Assembly: GCA_041392165.1 (NCBI GenBank)
Contig: JAWKMN010000002.1
Location: 372,001-436,000, forward strand
DNA from: Arenibacter sp041392165
GTDB lineage: Bacteria > Bacteroidota > Bacteroidia > Flavobacteriales > Flavobacteriaceae
Direction of reading: 5' to 3'
Length of the DNA stretch: 64,000 nt
Part shown: positions 1 to 7,952 of the stretch, one piece after another
How the letters are laid out: each line of letters begins with the position of its first letter
Numbering within the stretch: position 1 is the stretch's first letter
Program-made: the position numbers and the translations under genes
Notes under the pieces: model-generated
What the model was told of the DNA's origin: nothing
The model's database searches: none
Seen by the model: the letters and a program-made list of their open reading frames with translations, nothing else

Positions 1-5
1 TTTTT

Positions 6-131
6 AGTGCATGACAAAAAATAGTTTTTCGTCATCGCGAGGTACGAAGTAATCTATCGCCCATTGGGCAGATTGCTTCGCTTTGTTCGCAATGACCCAT
101 TTTTTATGCTCAATCGGTTTTGTCATGTACT
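6..131. repeat. Nested palindromic interspersed element (REP/MITE-like)
   Basis: The outer arms CATGACAAAA (10-19) and TTTTGTCATG (118-127) are perfectly inverted, and the pairing can be extended by a few bases on each side. Inside, 31-55 is an imperfect inverted copy of 70-96, around a small GCCC-att-GGGC core (59-69). The internal sequence resembles the 'gtcattgcgag...gaagcaatct' palindromes scattered through Flavobacteriaceae genomes, as I recall them. It encodes no protein. It may be a non-autonomous mobile repeat or a transcript-end structure. Confidence 0.6.
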
Positions 132-349
132 GTTTCTTTAGTGTTAAAGCAATGCTCTTGGGTCCTTACAATTTAAGCATGGGTACAATATATTTTTTTA
201 GGTCAAGAAAAAATCAACCCAAACCTAAGCTTTTTTGGGACTAAATCCATGGAAAAAGATAAGAAATCAAATAGGTGGACAATGAAATCCATTTAAGGTT
301 ATGCCATCTATATTTCGTGCATCCCGCTTTAGTTTGTAAAAGTATTTTT

Positions 350-396
350 GCCATAAGCCATAAGCCATAAGCCATAAGCCATAAGCCATAAGCCAT
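350..396. repeat. Heptanucleotide tandem repeat (GCCATAA)6
   Basis: Six perfect head-to-tail copies of GCCATAA (350-391) are followed by a partial copy (392-396). The array lies about 300 bases before the first gene and outside any credible coding region. Such simple repeats change copy number by slippage, so this is a likely strain-variable locus. It is not CRISPR, because there are no spacers. Confidence 0.9.
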
Positions 397-550
397 GAAT
401 GGTGGGCAAGAGGTATGGAAAAGGGAAATTTTGATGGTAGCCAATTGCATATAGGTTCAATGGAAGCTCTAAACGGTGACGTTATATAGTTCAATCCAAA
501 GATACTGTACCCTTTGGGTAGGGCCGGCCCATAGCCGTTCGATCGAATTT

Positions 551-568
551 ACCTCTCTTGGGAGAGGT
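551..568. repeat. Short hairpin of an interspersed repeat
   Basis: ACCTCTC (551-557) and GAGAGGT (562-568) form a perfect 7-bp stem with a 4-base loop. A second GTACT/AGTAC pair follows (571-590) and then a GGGTGAGG tail. This looks like a dispersed flavobacterial repeat rather than a terminator, since there is no T-run. Confidence 0.5.
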
Positions 569-683
569 CTGTACTGCCGAAAAGGAAGTACCGGGTGAGG
601 CAAAACCTTACTATAACCAAAATATGGGATCATTAAAAAAATCATAAAACTCCCCCCATGTTTCACTACAGTTTTTAAAATAC

Positions 684-691
684 TATTTTTG
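684..691 (+). promoter_or_regulatory. Putative -7 promoter element (TATTTTTG)
   Basis: The element matches the Bacteroidota TAnnTTTG consensus. It lies 19 bases before the ATG of the mannose synthase gene. A T-rich TGTTTC about 20 bases upstream could serve as the -33 region. Confidence 0.45.
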
Positions 692-710
692 CTAAAATTG
701 CGATACCTAG

Positions 711-1439
711 ATGGCGGATAGCTTGGTCATTATTCCTACCTTCAATGAAATTGAAAACATTGAGCCCATTATTCATTCCGTATTTGCTTTGGAGGGAGAT
801 TTTCATATCCTGGTTGTGGATGATAATTCTCCGGACGGTACGGCCGATGCGGTAAAAGCGTTGCAGGCCCACTATCCGGACAAATTATTTTTAGAGGTAA
901 GACGGGATAAGTCCGGTTTGGGAACGGCCTACATACATGGGTTTAAATGGGCCATTGAAAGAAAATATGTATATATTTTTGAGATGGATGCGGACTTCTC
1001 ACACGCCCCTTCCGATCTTATAAGACTGCGCCAAGCCTGTATTGATGGGGCGGACGTGGCTGTAGGATCACGTTACAAAAAGGGAATTAATGTGGTAAAT
1101 TGGCCCTTATATAGAATATTGTTGTCCTACGGGGCCTCATTTTATGTGAAGGTGATAACCGGGATGAAGGTGCACGACCCTACGGCGGGATTTGTTTGTT
1201 ACAGGAGAAAGGTCTTGGAAACCATCAATTTGGATTCCATTAAATTTATCGGTTATGCCTTTCAAATCGAGATGAAGTTCAGGGCCCATCTTCAAAATTA
1301 TAAAATTGAGGAGGTGCCTATTATTTTTACCGATAGAATAAGGGGCAAATCAAAAATGAGCGCCTCCATAATTAATGAGGCCGTGTTCGGGGTAGTGCAG
1401 ATGAAGTTGCGAAGTTTGTTTCACAAAAAGAAATTTTAA
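711..1439 (+). CDS. Polyprenol-monophosphomannose synthase (GT2, DPM1-like)
   Basis: This GT2 enzyme is expected to transfer a sugar, probably mannose from GDP-mannose, to a polyprenyl phosphate on the cytoplasmic face of the inner membrane. The 242-residue GT-A domain shows the IPTFNE start (8-13), the nucleotide-binding VVDDNSPDGT (35-44), a metal-binding DAD in DADFSH (93-98), and the C-terminal RIRGKSKMS typical of polyprenol-P-mannose synthases. No C-terminal membrane anchor is present, which is normal for the DPM1-like short form. It lies one base upstream of dihydroorotase and is probably co-transcribed with it. A GT-C enzyme at 20017 could use its lipid-linked product. The exact sugar is inferred, not shown. 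Confidence 0.88.
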   Translation: MADSLVIIPTFNEIENIEPIIHSVFALEGDFHILVVDDNSPDGTADAVKALQAHYPDKLFLEVRRDKSGLGTAYIHGFKWAIERKYVYIFEMDADFSHAPSDLIRLRQACIDGADVAVGSRYKKGINVVNWPLYRILLSYGASFYVKVITGMKVHDPTAGFVCYRRKVLETINLDSIKFIGYAFQIEMKFRAHLQNYKIEEVPIIFTDRIRGKSKMSASIINEAVFGVVQMKLRSLFHKKKF

Positions 1440-1440
1440 G

Positions 1441-2781
1441 ATGGGAAGAATACTTTTAAAAAATGTTAAAATTGTTAATGACAATACCATATTCCCTGCC
1501 GATATACTGCTGGAAGACGATATAATTTTTAAAATCGAGACTTTAATTCCTTCCGATAGTGCCACCAAGGTCATAGATTTGGAAGGCAGGTATGTAATAC
1601 CGGGGGCCATAGACGATCAAGTGCATTTTAGGGAACCGGGCCTGACCCATAAGGGTACTATTGCTACCGAAAGCCGGGCGGCGGTTGCCGGAGGAATAAC
1701 CTCCTTTATGGAACAGCCCAATACCAATCCACAGACCACCTCTATCAAGGCCTTGGAGGAAAAGTTTGAAATGGCCAGAAACACCGCCTATGCCAATTAC
1801 TCTTTTTTGTTCGGGGGAACCAATGATAATTTGGAAGAGATAAAAAAATTGGATAAGAATGCCTGTTCCGGGATCAAACTCTTTTTGGGGTCCTCTACCG
1901 GCAATATGTTGGTAGACAATGAGGAGGTGATCGAAAAAATATTTAGGAATACGGAGATGGTAATTTCCGCACATTGCGAGGATGAGTCCACGATCAAGGC
2001 CAATTTGGCCAGATATATGGCGCAGTACGGGGATGATATTCCCGTAAAATACCATCCTTTGATAAGGAGTGCCGAAGCCTGCTATCTTTCTTCTTCCAGA
2101 GCCATAGCCCTGGCCAAAAAGACAGGGGCAAGATTTCACGTTTTTCACCTGTCAACAGGGAAGGAAACAGAACTTTTTAGGAACGATATTCCCCTGGAGG
2201 ATAAAAAAATTACCGCAGAGGTCTGTATTCACCACCTTTGGTTTTCAGAAGGGGATTACGATACCAAGGGTAGTTTGATCAAATGGAATCCGGCCGTTAA
2301 AACGGCATCGGATAGGGATCAGCTTTGGGAGGCTTTATTGGACGACCGTATAGATGTAGTTGCCACGGACCATGCACCACATACATTAGAGGAAAAAAAT
2401 AATGTATATACTTCCGCTCCCTCCGGAGGCCCTTTGGTGCAGCATGCCCTGCCGGCAATGTTGGAAAGATACCATAGCGGACAGATAAGCTTGGAAAAAA
2501 TTGTGGAGAAAATGTGCCATAATCCGGCCAAATTGTTCCAGATAAAAAAACGTGGTTTTATCAAGGAAGGGTTTTATGCCGATTTGGTGGTGTTGGACCT
2601 TAACAGCCCCTGGAAGGTGACCAAGGAAAATATCGCCTATAAATGTGGGTGGTCTCCCTTTGAAGGAAATACCTTCAAATCTAGGATAAGCCATACCTTT
2701 GTAAACGGCCATTTGGCCTATTGGGATGGTAATTTCTCGAAAGAGCGGAAAGCCATGAGGTTAACTTTTAATAGAGGGTAA
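1441..2781 (+). CDS. pyrC: Dihydroorotase (amidohydrolase)
   Basis: Dihydroorotase catalyses the reversible cyclisation of carbamoyl-aspartate to dihydroorotate in pyrimidine synthesis, in the cytoplasm. The 446-residue amidohydrolase barrel has VHFREPG near residues 61-67, GIKLFLGSSTGN with the bridging Lys, SAHCEDE, HVFHLST, and the catalytic Asp in VVATDHAPHT. One oddity is that the usual metal-binding HxH reads QVH (residues 60-62), so the first His is Gln. I recall the same change in many Bacteroidota homologues, so it is probably not a defect. The stop overlaps the start of the next gene (TAATG), which suggests translational coupling. Allantoinase or hydantoinase is possible but less likely. 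Confidence 0.88.
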   Translation: MGRILLKNVKIVNDNTIFPADILLEDDIIFKIETLIPSDSATKVIDLEGRYVIPGAIDDQVHFREPGLTHKGTIATESRAAVAGGITSFMEQPNTNPQTTSIKALEEKFEMARNTAYANYSFLFGGTNDNLEEIKKLDKNACSGIKLFLGSSTGNMLVDNEEVIEKIFRNTEMVISAHCEDESTIKANLARYMAQYGDDIPVKYHPLIRSAEACYLSSSRAIALAKKTGARFHVFHLSTGKETELFRNDIPLEDKKITAEVCIHHLWFSEGDYDTKGSLIKWNPAVKTASDRDQLWEALLDDRIDVVATDHAPHTLEEKNNVYTSAPSGGPLVQHALPAMLERYHSGQISLEKIVEKMCHNPAKLFQIKKRGFIKEGFYADLVVLDLNSPWKVTKENIAYKCGWSPFEGNTFKSRISHTFVNGHLAYWDGNFSKERKAMRLTFNRG

Positions 2782-3209
2782 TGCAAAAATATATAGTTGC
2801 CATTTTTCTAGGGCTGTTTTTTTCATGTAATGAAAAGGTGGTGGAGAAACCGGAAAACCTTATTCCGGAAGCTGAGATGGCCGCAATTTTATATGACATT
2901 TCATTATTAAATGCCAGCAAAATAATTAATGAAGGCGTTTTAAACGAATATGACATTGAGCCTATGGGGTATATTTATTCCAAGTATGGGATAGACAGCC
3001 TTCAATTTATAAAAAGCGATACCTATTATGCTTCTATTCCCACTGTATATGAGGCCATCTATACCAAGGTTAAGGATAGATTGGAGAAGGGGGAAAAATT
3101 TTTTGAAGAGGAAAGACAGAAGAAGCAGGATTCTATAAAAGAGGCCAGGGAAAAGTTAAACCCGAATCTTAAAAAAAAACCGGAAAATACTAAGGATTCC
3201 CTTCCATAA
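2781..3209 (+). CDS. DUF4296 lipoprotein
   Basis: This is a 142-residue lipoprotein. The N-terminus is a short hydrophobic signal with lipobox LFFSC, so Cys16 is probably acylated. It is followed by the DUF4296 segment (IPEAEMAAILYDISLLNA) and a charged, Lys/Glu-rich tail. Function is unknown. The family often sits beside pyrC and the polyprenol-P-mannose synthase in Flavobacteriaceae, as here. The ATG overlaps the dihydroorotase stop. The last 20 bases overlap, tail to tail, the end of the epimerase gene on the other strand. Confidence 0.8.
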   Translation: MQKYIVAIFLGLFFSCNEKVVEKPENLIPEAEMAAILYDISLLNASKIINEGVLNEYDIEPMGYIYSKYGIDSLQFIKSDTYYASIPTVYEAIYTKVKDRLEKGEKFFEEERQKKQDSIKEAREKLNPNLKKKPENTKDSLP

Positions 3210-4197
3210 ACTTGTTGCAGGACAGTTCTATGGCGCCATCCAAAGCTTCAAAGGAATATCCCAGTTCTTTTTGGACTTTTTCAGCCGAGAACAATTGGTT
3301 TTTTCTTAGGGATCGGATAGAGTTTTTGGTAAGTTTTCTTCCGCTGTTCCAGAAAATATTTCTAAGCCGATCCAATCGCCTAAATACCTCCAGTTGCCAG
3401 AATTTAATGGCTTTGCTTGGACCTGGTATGCCAAAGGCCCCCGTAATCATTTGTAGAATTTCTTTGTAGGTCAAGTTTTTGGCCACTAGGATATACCTTT
3501 CATTGGTTATGGATGACTGCATTAATTGGGTCATTATCTTGACCACATCATATACAGTAACGAAACCTGTTCCTCCCGGAGGATAATATTTACGGCCCTT
3601 ATAAGCGGTTTTGAATAGAACCCCGGTGCCGGTTTCCCAGAATCCAGGCCCTAAAATCACCCCCGGATTTACAATGACTACGGGAACATTTTCCTGTGCA
3701 CCCCTCCAAACTTCCAGTTCGGCATCCATTTTGGTCATGGCGTATACGTTGCTTTGTTGGGCGTTCCAATCCGTTTCTTCGGTAGCCATTTGGTTGCCTA
3801 CCGTTCTCCCTATGGCACCAATGGTACTGGCATAACACAATTTTTTAACTCCGTTGGCAATACAGAGATTGACAATATTTTTGGTGCCTTCATAGTTTAC
3901 CGCACGCAATAGGTCATAATCATTGGGGTTAAAAGAAATTAAGGCCGCACAGTGGTAGACATGGGTTACATTTTCAAAAGCAATTTCCAAGGCCGGGAGG
4001 TCGTTAAGATCGGCCTTTACCCAAATAATTTTTTGAAATAGTTCATGGGATCGGTCGGTATAGTACCCAAATACCTTTTCCACCTCTTTTAAGTTGCTTT
4101 TTTCCCTATGAATGGCTTTTACGGTGGCAACCGATTGCAATAAATGCAAAAGAAGGTGCGCTCCCAGTAATCCGGTTCCTCCTGTGACTAAAATCAT
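3190..4197 (-). CDS. NAD(P)-dependent epimerase/dehydratase family protein
   Basis: This is a 335-residue extended short-chain dehydrogenase. It has the Rossmann motif TGGTGLLG (5-12), the catalytic Tyr152-x3-Lys156 pair (YAMTK) with STIGAIG upstream as the Ser region, and a C-terminal substrate domain. The closest general types are dihydroflavonol-4-reductase-like and 3-beta-HSD-like sugar or steroid epimerases. The substrate cannot be told from the sequence. It is transcribed alone, divergent from tyrS, and converges on the DUF4296 gene with a 20-base overlap. Confidence 0.8.
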   Translation of the reverse strand: MILVTGGTGLLGAHLLLHLLQSVATVKAIHREKSNLKEVEKVFGYYTDRSHELFQKIIWVKADLNDLPALEIAFENVTHVYHCAALISFNPNDYDLLRAVNYEGTKNIVNLCIANGVKKLCYASTIGAIGRTVGNQMATEETDWNAQQSNVYAMTKMDAELEVWRGAQENVPVVIVNPGVILGPGFWETGTGVLFKTAYKGRKYYPPGGTGFVTVYDVVKIMTQLMQSSITNERYILVAKNLTYKEILQMITGAFGIPGPSKAIKFWQLEVFRRLDRLRNIFWNSGRKLTKNSIRSLRKNQLFSAEKVQKELGYSFEALDGAIELSCNKFMEGNP

Positions 4198-4264
4198 GTC
4201 GTAAATTTACTCAATTGTCTCCAATTTATTCCGTTTTTGAAAGGAGTTAAACCACCTATTATTT

Positions 4265-4272
4265 TATATTTG
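4265..4272 (+). promoter_or_regulatory. Putative -7 promoter element (TATATTTG) for tyrS
   Basis: This is a perfect TAnnTTTG match 30 bases before the tyrS ATG. The nearest TTTG (4236-4239) is 25 bases upstream, somewhat longer than the usual spacing, so the -33 assignment is weak. No T-box structure is seen in the short leader. Confidence 0.5.
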
Positions 4273-4302
4273 CGACTATTATTGAATTAGAAGAATTACA
4301 GC

Positions 4303-5598
4303 ATGATTACGAACTTTGTAGAGGAATTGACTTGGAGAGGAATGTTGCACGATGCAATGCCCGGTACGGAAGAACATTTGTTAAGCGGAATGCAATCGGC
4401 CTATGTGGGAATAGACCCAACGGCAGACTCCCTGCATATTGGACATTTGGTAGGGGTGATGATGTTGCGCCACTTTCAGCTGGCAGGCCATAAACCTTTT
4501 GCATTGATCGGTGGGGCAACCGGGATGATCGGCGACCCTTCGGGAAAATCTACCGAACGAAATTTGCTGGACGAGGCCACATTGGCCCATAACCAGGCCG
4601 CCATAAAGGCCCAACTTTCCCGTTTTTTGGATTTTAATAGCGGAAAGGACAATAGTGCCGTACTGGTGAACAATTATGATTGGATGAAGGATTTTTCCTT
4701 TTTGGCATTTATACGGGATGTAGGAAAGCATATAACGGTAAATTATATGATGGCCAAGGATTCTGTAAAAAAACGTCTGTCGGCCGAAGCAAAGGAGGGC
4801 ATGTCCTTTACAGAGTTTACCTATCAATTGGTACAGGGATATGATTTTTTACACCTTTATAAAGAATACAACTGTACTTTGCAGATGGGGGGTAGCGATC
4901 AGTGGGGAAATATTACCACAGGCACGGAACTCATTCGTAGAATTGGTGGAGGCAAAGGTTTTGCCTTGACCTGCCCATTGATTACCAAGGCCGATGGCAC
5001 TAAATTTGGGAAGTCTGAAGGCGGCAATATCTGGTTGGATCCGGAAAGGACGTCTCCCTATAAATTTTACCAATATTGGTTGAACACCTCGGATGGGGAT
5101 GCCGAAAAATATATTAAGATCTTCACTTTTTTAGCGAAGGAAGAAATTGAAAATTTGATAGAAACACATAAGGAAGCCCCACACTTAAGGGTGCTTCAAA
5201 AGCGTTTGGCAGATGAGGTCACGGTAATGGTACATTCAAGGGAAGATCTGGACAACGCAGTGAGGGCCAGTGATATTCTCTTTGGGAAATCGACCTCGAG
5301 CGACCTAAAAAAGCTTAATGAAAAGACATTTCTGGAGGTGTTTGAAGGTGTGCCCCAGGCAGTGGTATCCAGAGAGGACATTAACAATGGTTTGGATATG
5401 ATTGCAGCCTTGGCCGCAAAGACCGGTTTTTTAGCATCGAACGGGGAAGCTAGACGGGAATTGAAGCAAAATTCCATTTCGGTAAACAAGGAAAAGGTAA
5501 AGGAAGATTATATCATTACTACCGAAGACCTTATCAATGATAAATTTGTTTTGTTACAGCGCGGGAAGAAGAATTATTTTGTACTGGCGATTAAATAA
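4303..5598 (+). CDS. tyrS: Tyrosyl-tRNA synthetase
   Basis: The enzyme charges tRNA-Tyr. It is a class I synthetase of 431 residues, the usual length. HIGH is at 45-48, the GGATGMIGDPSGKS loop follows, and the KMSKS equivalent appears as KFGKS near residue 235. Tyr-recognition residues sit in YDFLHLY and QMGGSDQWGN. The C-terminal about 75 residues form the S4-like tRNA-binding domain (RRELKQNSISVN). It stands alone and is convergent with the LuxE-like gene. Confidence 0.97.
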   Translation: MITNFVEELTWRGMLHDAMPGTEEHLLSGMQSAYVGIDPTADSLHIGHLVGVMMLRHFQLAGHKPFALIGGATGMIGDPSGKSTERNLLDEATLAHNQAAIKAQLSRFLDFNSGKDNSAVLVNNYDWMKDFSFLAFIRDVGKHITVNYMMAKDSVKKRLSAEAKEGMSFTEFTYQLVQGYDFLHLYKEYNCTLQMGGSDQWGNITTGTELIRRIGGGKGFALTCPLITKADGTKFGKSEGGNIWLDPERTSPYKFYQYWLNTSDGDAEKYIKIFTFLAKEEIENLIETHKEAPHLRVLQKRLADEVTVMVHSREDLDNAVRASDILFGKSTSSDLKKLNEKTFLEVFEGVPQAVVSREDINNGLDMIAALAAKTGFLASNGEARRELKQNSISVNKEKVKEDYIITTEDLINDKFVLLQRGKKNYFVLAIK

Positions 5599-5777
5599 AT
5601 ACCATTCTTAAAGGTTATCATCAATTACATTAGTTTGTACCTATTCATCTAATATTTTAGGAACAAGTTGATAAGGTGGGTTGTTCTGGTGTTACTTTTT
5701 GATATAATTGGGGCTTACCAAAAATGGGACGGAGCCGCATAAACATTTCTTTGAAAATGGTGGCCCGTATTTTGGGT

Positions 5778-6755
5778 CTATAAGGCCATAAGATTACAGC
5801 CCCTGATATCGGAATGGTCAAACCTGCCCAATATCTCGAAACTTCCATTAGGATGTATCTTCCCCAGATCTTGTGTAGCAATAAAGCTGCAGGAGTGCCT
5901 GTTGGCCAGATCTATGACATTGACACCTCCTGTTTTTCCTACTTTCTGTAGGCATAAAGGGTCTTCCGTTTCACGCGTAAGGACTTTCATCCATTTAGGG
6001 GCAAAGAAACGCCCATTGCCATGGGAATAGGCTTGGGACAAAAGCTCTGTCATTCCATATTCGGAATGGATGGACGCCACCCCAAACCCCTTTTTTAATA
6101 GTTGGTGCAATTCTTCCCGGATCAATTCCTTTTTTCGTCCCTTCATGCCACCGGTTTCCATGACTACGGTATTCTTTAGTTTTAATTGGAATTTTTTTGC
6201 CATGTCCAATAGGGCAAAGGAAACACCTAACAGTAATACTTTGGTAGTATGGCCTTCCAATTCTATCAAGGTCTTTTGTAAACGGTATATATCATCCAAA
6301 TAAAAGCCACTTTCTGGATGCTTACTTTTATTGATAAGGTCGTTGGCCATATAGATCAGGGAAGACCCCTCCCTTTCCAGATAGGAGGGCAGTAATGCCA
6401 GAACGCAATAGTCCTCTATATCACCATAAAATTGCCTGAATGCCGTAAGATAACTATTTTCATATAGGGCAACGTTTTTTACGTAATGCATGCTTACAGT
6501 ACTTCCTGTAGTACCACTGCTGGTAAATGTAATCTGGGGAGTAAATGAACCACAAATTACTTTTTTTGACTTAAAAAATTCTATGGGCAGAAAGGGAATA
6601 TCTTCTATGGTTTTGACCGAGGACACGTTTTTTCCTAAGTGGTTGCAAAACTCCCTATACACCAAGTTCTCATGAAATTGGTCCTGAAACGTTTTCAATG
6701 CAAGTGCATTGAATTCCTCGTCCGTCGAAATTGTAAAAATATTGTTGTGAGGCAT
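5778..6755 (-). CDS. LuxE/acyl-protein synthetase-like protein (acyl transferase)
   Basis: This 325-residue protein resembles the LuxE acyl-protein synthetase family, which forms acyl-AMP from fatty acids and is related to ANL enzymes. The P-loop-like FTSSGTTGS lies near residues 85-95, with IHSEYGMTELLSQAY and a C-terminal LGRFDHSDIRGCNLM, both ANL-like. ATG 6755 is preferred over the in-frame GTG at 6767 because a TAnnTTTG element lies just upstream. There is no lux context. In Flavobacteriaceae such genes are usually solitary and uncharacterised. The substrate is unknown. Confidence 0.75.
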   Translation of the reverse strand: MPHNNIFTISTDEEFNALALKTFQDQFHENLVYREFCNHLGKNVSSVKTIEDIPFLPIEFFKSKKVICGSFTPQITFTSSGTTGSTVSMHYVKNVALYENSYLTAFRQFYGDIEDYCVLALLPSYLEREGSSLIYMANDLINKSKHPESGFYLDDIYRLQKTLIELEGHTTKVLLLGVSFALLDMAKKFQLKLKNTVVMETGGMKGRKKELIREELHQLLKKGFGVASIHSEYGMTELLSQAYSHGNGRFFAPKWMKVLTRETEDPLCLQKVGKTGGVNVIDLANRHSCSFIATQDLGKIHPNGSFEILGRFDHSDIRGCNLMAL

Positions 6756-6772
6756 ACTGTAGATCACTACTG

Positions 6773-6780
6773 CAAAAGTA
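6773..6780 (-). promoter_or_regulatory. Putative -7 element (TACTTTTG) for the LuxE-like gene
   Basis: Read on the minus strand this is TACTTTTG, a full TAnnTTTG match, 17 bases before the ATG at 6755. It implies a very short 5' UTR and supports the ATG start. Confidence 0.5.
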
Positions 6781-6959
6781 ATGATAACGGAAGAGTGGAA
6801 CTCCTAATTTTATGGTTTTATTGATATGGAACCCAATCTTCCTTGGGAAAAAGTGGGAAGCCTTCCCAACCGTATTTCAATGAATGCCGATTTCAGAAAT
6901 TGAAAGGGGTATTTGGTGGGTGGCCAGGTTAGGAAAATTGAACAACTTGTAGGGAGTTG

Positions 6960-7283
6960 TTATTTCACGACCAACTTTCTGCTCATCGTTACCCGGTTTT
7001 CGGTAATTTGTAGCACGTAGACTCCCGGTGCCAACTTTGATATGTTTAAAAGTGTATTGGTAATCCGGTCCTTTAAAACGATGGTTCCAAAAACATCATA
7101 GATTACTACATCCTTTACCCCATTATGCTTTGTGGTAATATGGACCACCTCCTGATAGGCCGGATTGGGATATAATTTGAAGGTATTGCTTTGAATAGTT
7201 CCGTCCTCTGGTTCTTGGATGAATTCCTGTGCAGAAACGGCCATAGAAAATACCATGAACAGTAGGGGGTAAAATATTTTCAT
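6960..7283 (-). CDS. Minimal T9SS type A sorting-domain protein
   Basis: This 107-residue protein consists almost only of export signals. Residues 1-19 are a Sec signal peptide ending VSAQ. A linker of about 15 residues follows, then a type A T9SS C-terminal domain: KLYPNPA (about 36-42), a DVFGTIVL strand, LAPGVYVLQI and the terminal RKLVVK. No cargo domain is visible. It is related to the 7466-7783 protein and lies downstream of the TonB receptor on the same strand. Function is unknown. Confidence 0.82.
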   Translation of the reverse strand: MKIFYPLLFMVFSMAVSAQEFIQEPEDGTIQSNTFKLYPNPAYQEVVHITTKHNGVKDVVIYDVFGTIVLKDRITNTLLNISKLAPGVYVLQITENRVTMSRKLVVK

Positions 7284-7465
7284 AGGTCAGTATTGATTTG
7301 GGATCAATACTTTAAATGTAGGAAAACAAATATGAAAGTGCTAATAAATGTTGTAAACGAATGTTTTTTGTATGTGAATTCCCAGTTTAAGTATTGCCAT
7401 TGGTTGATGGCGAATGGAAATCAAATGATTAAGGAAGTCGCACAACTGAAATAAGTTGGGAAATA

Positions 7466-7783
7466 CTATTTAATTATCAGCTTTCTGGTAGCAATCTTGT
7501 TTTTTTCGTTTACCCTTAGCATATAAACACCGGTATCCAGATCATTGACGTTTAGTTCGGAGCCAATAATGGTGGTTTCCAGTACTCGGGATCCAAAAAT
7601 ATCAAAAATCAAAATTTGTTTAGGAGCATTTAGGGAAGTACTGATATATACCCTGCCATTGGTAACGGGATTGGGATATATCTTAAACCCAGGAATATCC
7701 CCTCCGCCCACATCAGCTTTGGGTTCCTGTCCAAAGCCAATAGAGAAAAAAAGTAAGGCTATTACTAAGTAGAGTTGCTTCAT
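7466..7783 (-). CDS. Minimal T9SS type A sorting-domain protein (paralogue)
   Basis: This 105-residue protein has a signal peptide (MKQLYLVIALLFFSIGFGQ), a short linker with a GGGD segment, and a T9SS type A domain (KIYPNPVTNGRVYIS, DIFGSRVL, LDTGVYMLRV, TRKLIIK). The frame is open further upstream to 7912, but the ATG at 7783 starts a textbook signal peptide and is chosen. Like its neighbour it has no recognisable cargo. It lies 169 bases downstream of the TonB receptor stop, with no clear terminator between. Confidence 0.82.
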   Translation of the reverse strand: MKQLYLVIALLFFSIGFGQEPKADVGGGDIPGFKIYPNPVTNGRVYISTSLNAPKQILIFDIFGSRVLETTIIGSELNVNDLDTGVYMLRVNEKNKIATRKLIIK

Positions 7784-7952
7784 AGAAACTAAACAGCAAA
7801 TAATATACCGTAAATGTAATAATTTTAACAGGAGCAGCTTGGCAGCAGCTAAAATTATACATAAAAATTCGATGAAATGCAAAAAGAGGACGAATCCCAG
7901 GTTAAAAGACAAAGAACTCGACCTCTTTATTTATTAATTATAATACTATAAT

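Larger units (their letters stand above)
1..710. other. Gene-free, repeat-rich left end
   Basis: No credible coding region is seen here. The open frames are short, lack family resemblance and read through repeats. The stretch holds a nested palindrome (6-131), a heptanucleotide tandem array (350-396) and a short hairpin of a Flavobacteriaceae-type interspersed repeat (551-568). It ends in the putative promoter of the mannose synthase gene. Confidence 0.7.

Noticed and set aside
350..396. CRISPR array candidate
   Set aside because: The 7-base units are directly adjacent with no spacers and there are no cas genes; it is a simple tandem repeat.
1543..2148. 201-codon minus-strand frame inside pyrC
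   Set aside because: Antisense shadow of a well-conserved gene; no family resemblance and an implausible composition.
4198..4302. T-box riboswitch before tyrS
   Set aside because: The leader is only about 100 bases, with no specifier-loop or T-box sequence, and T-boxes are rare in Bacteroidota.
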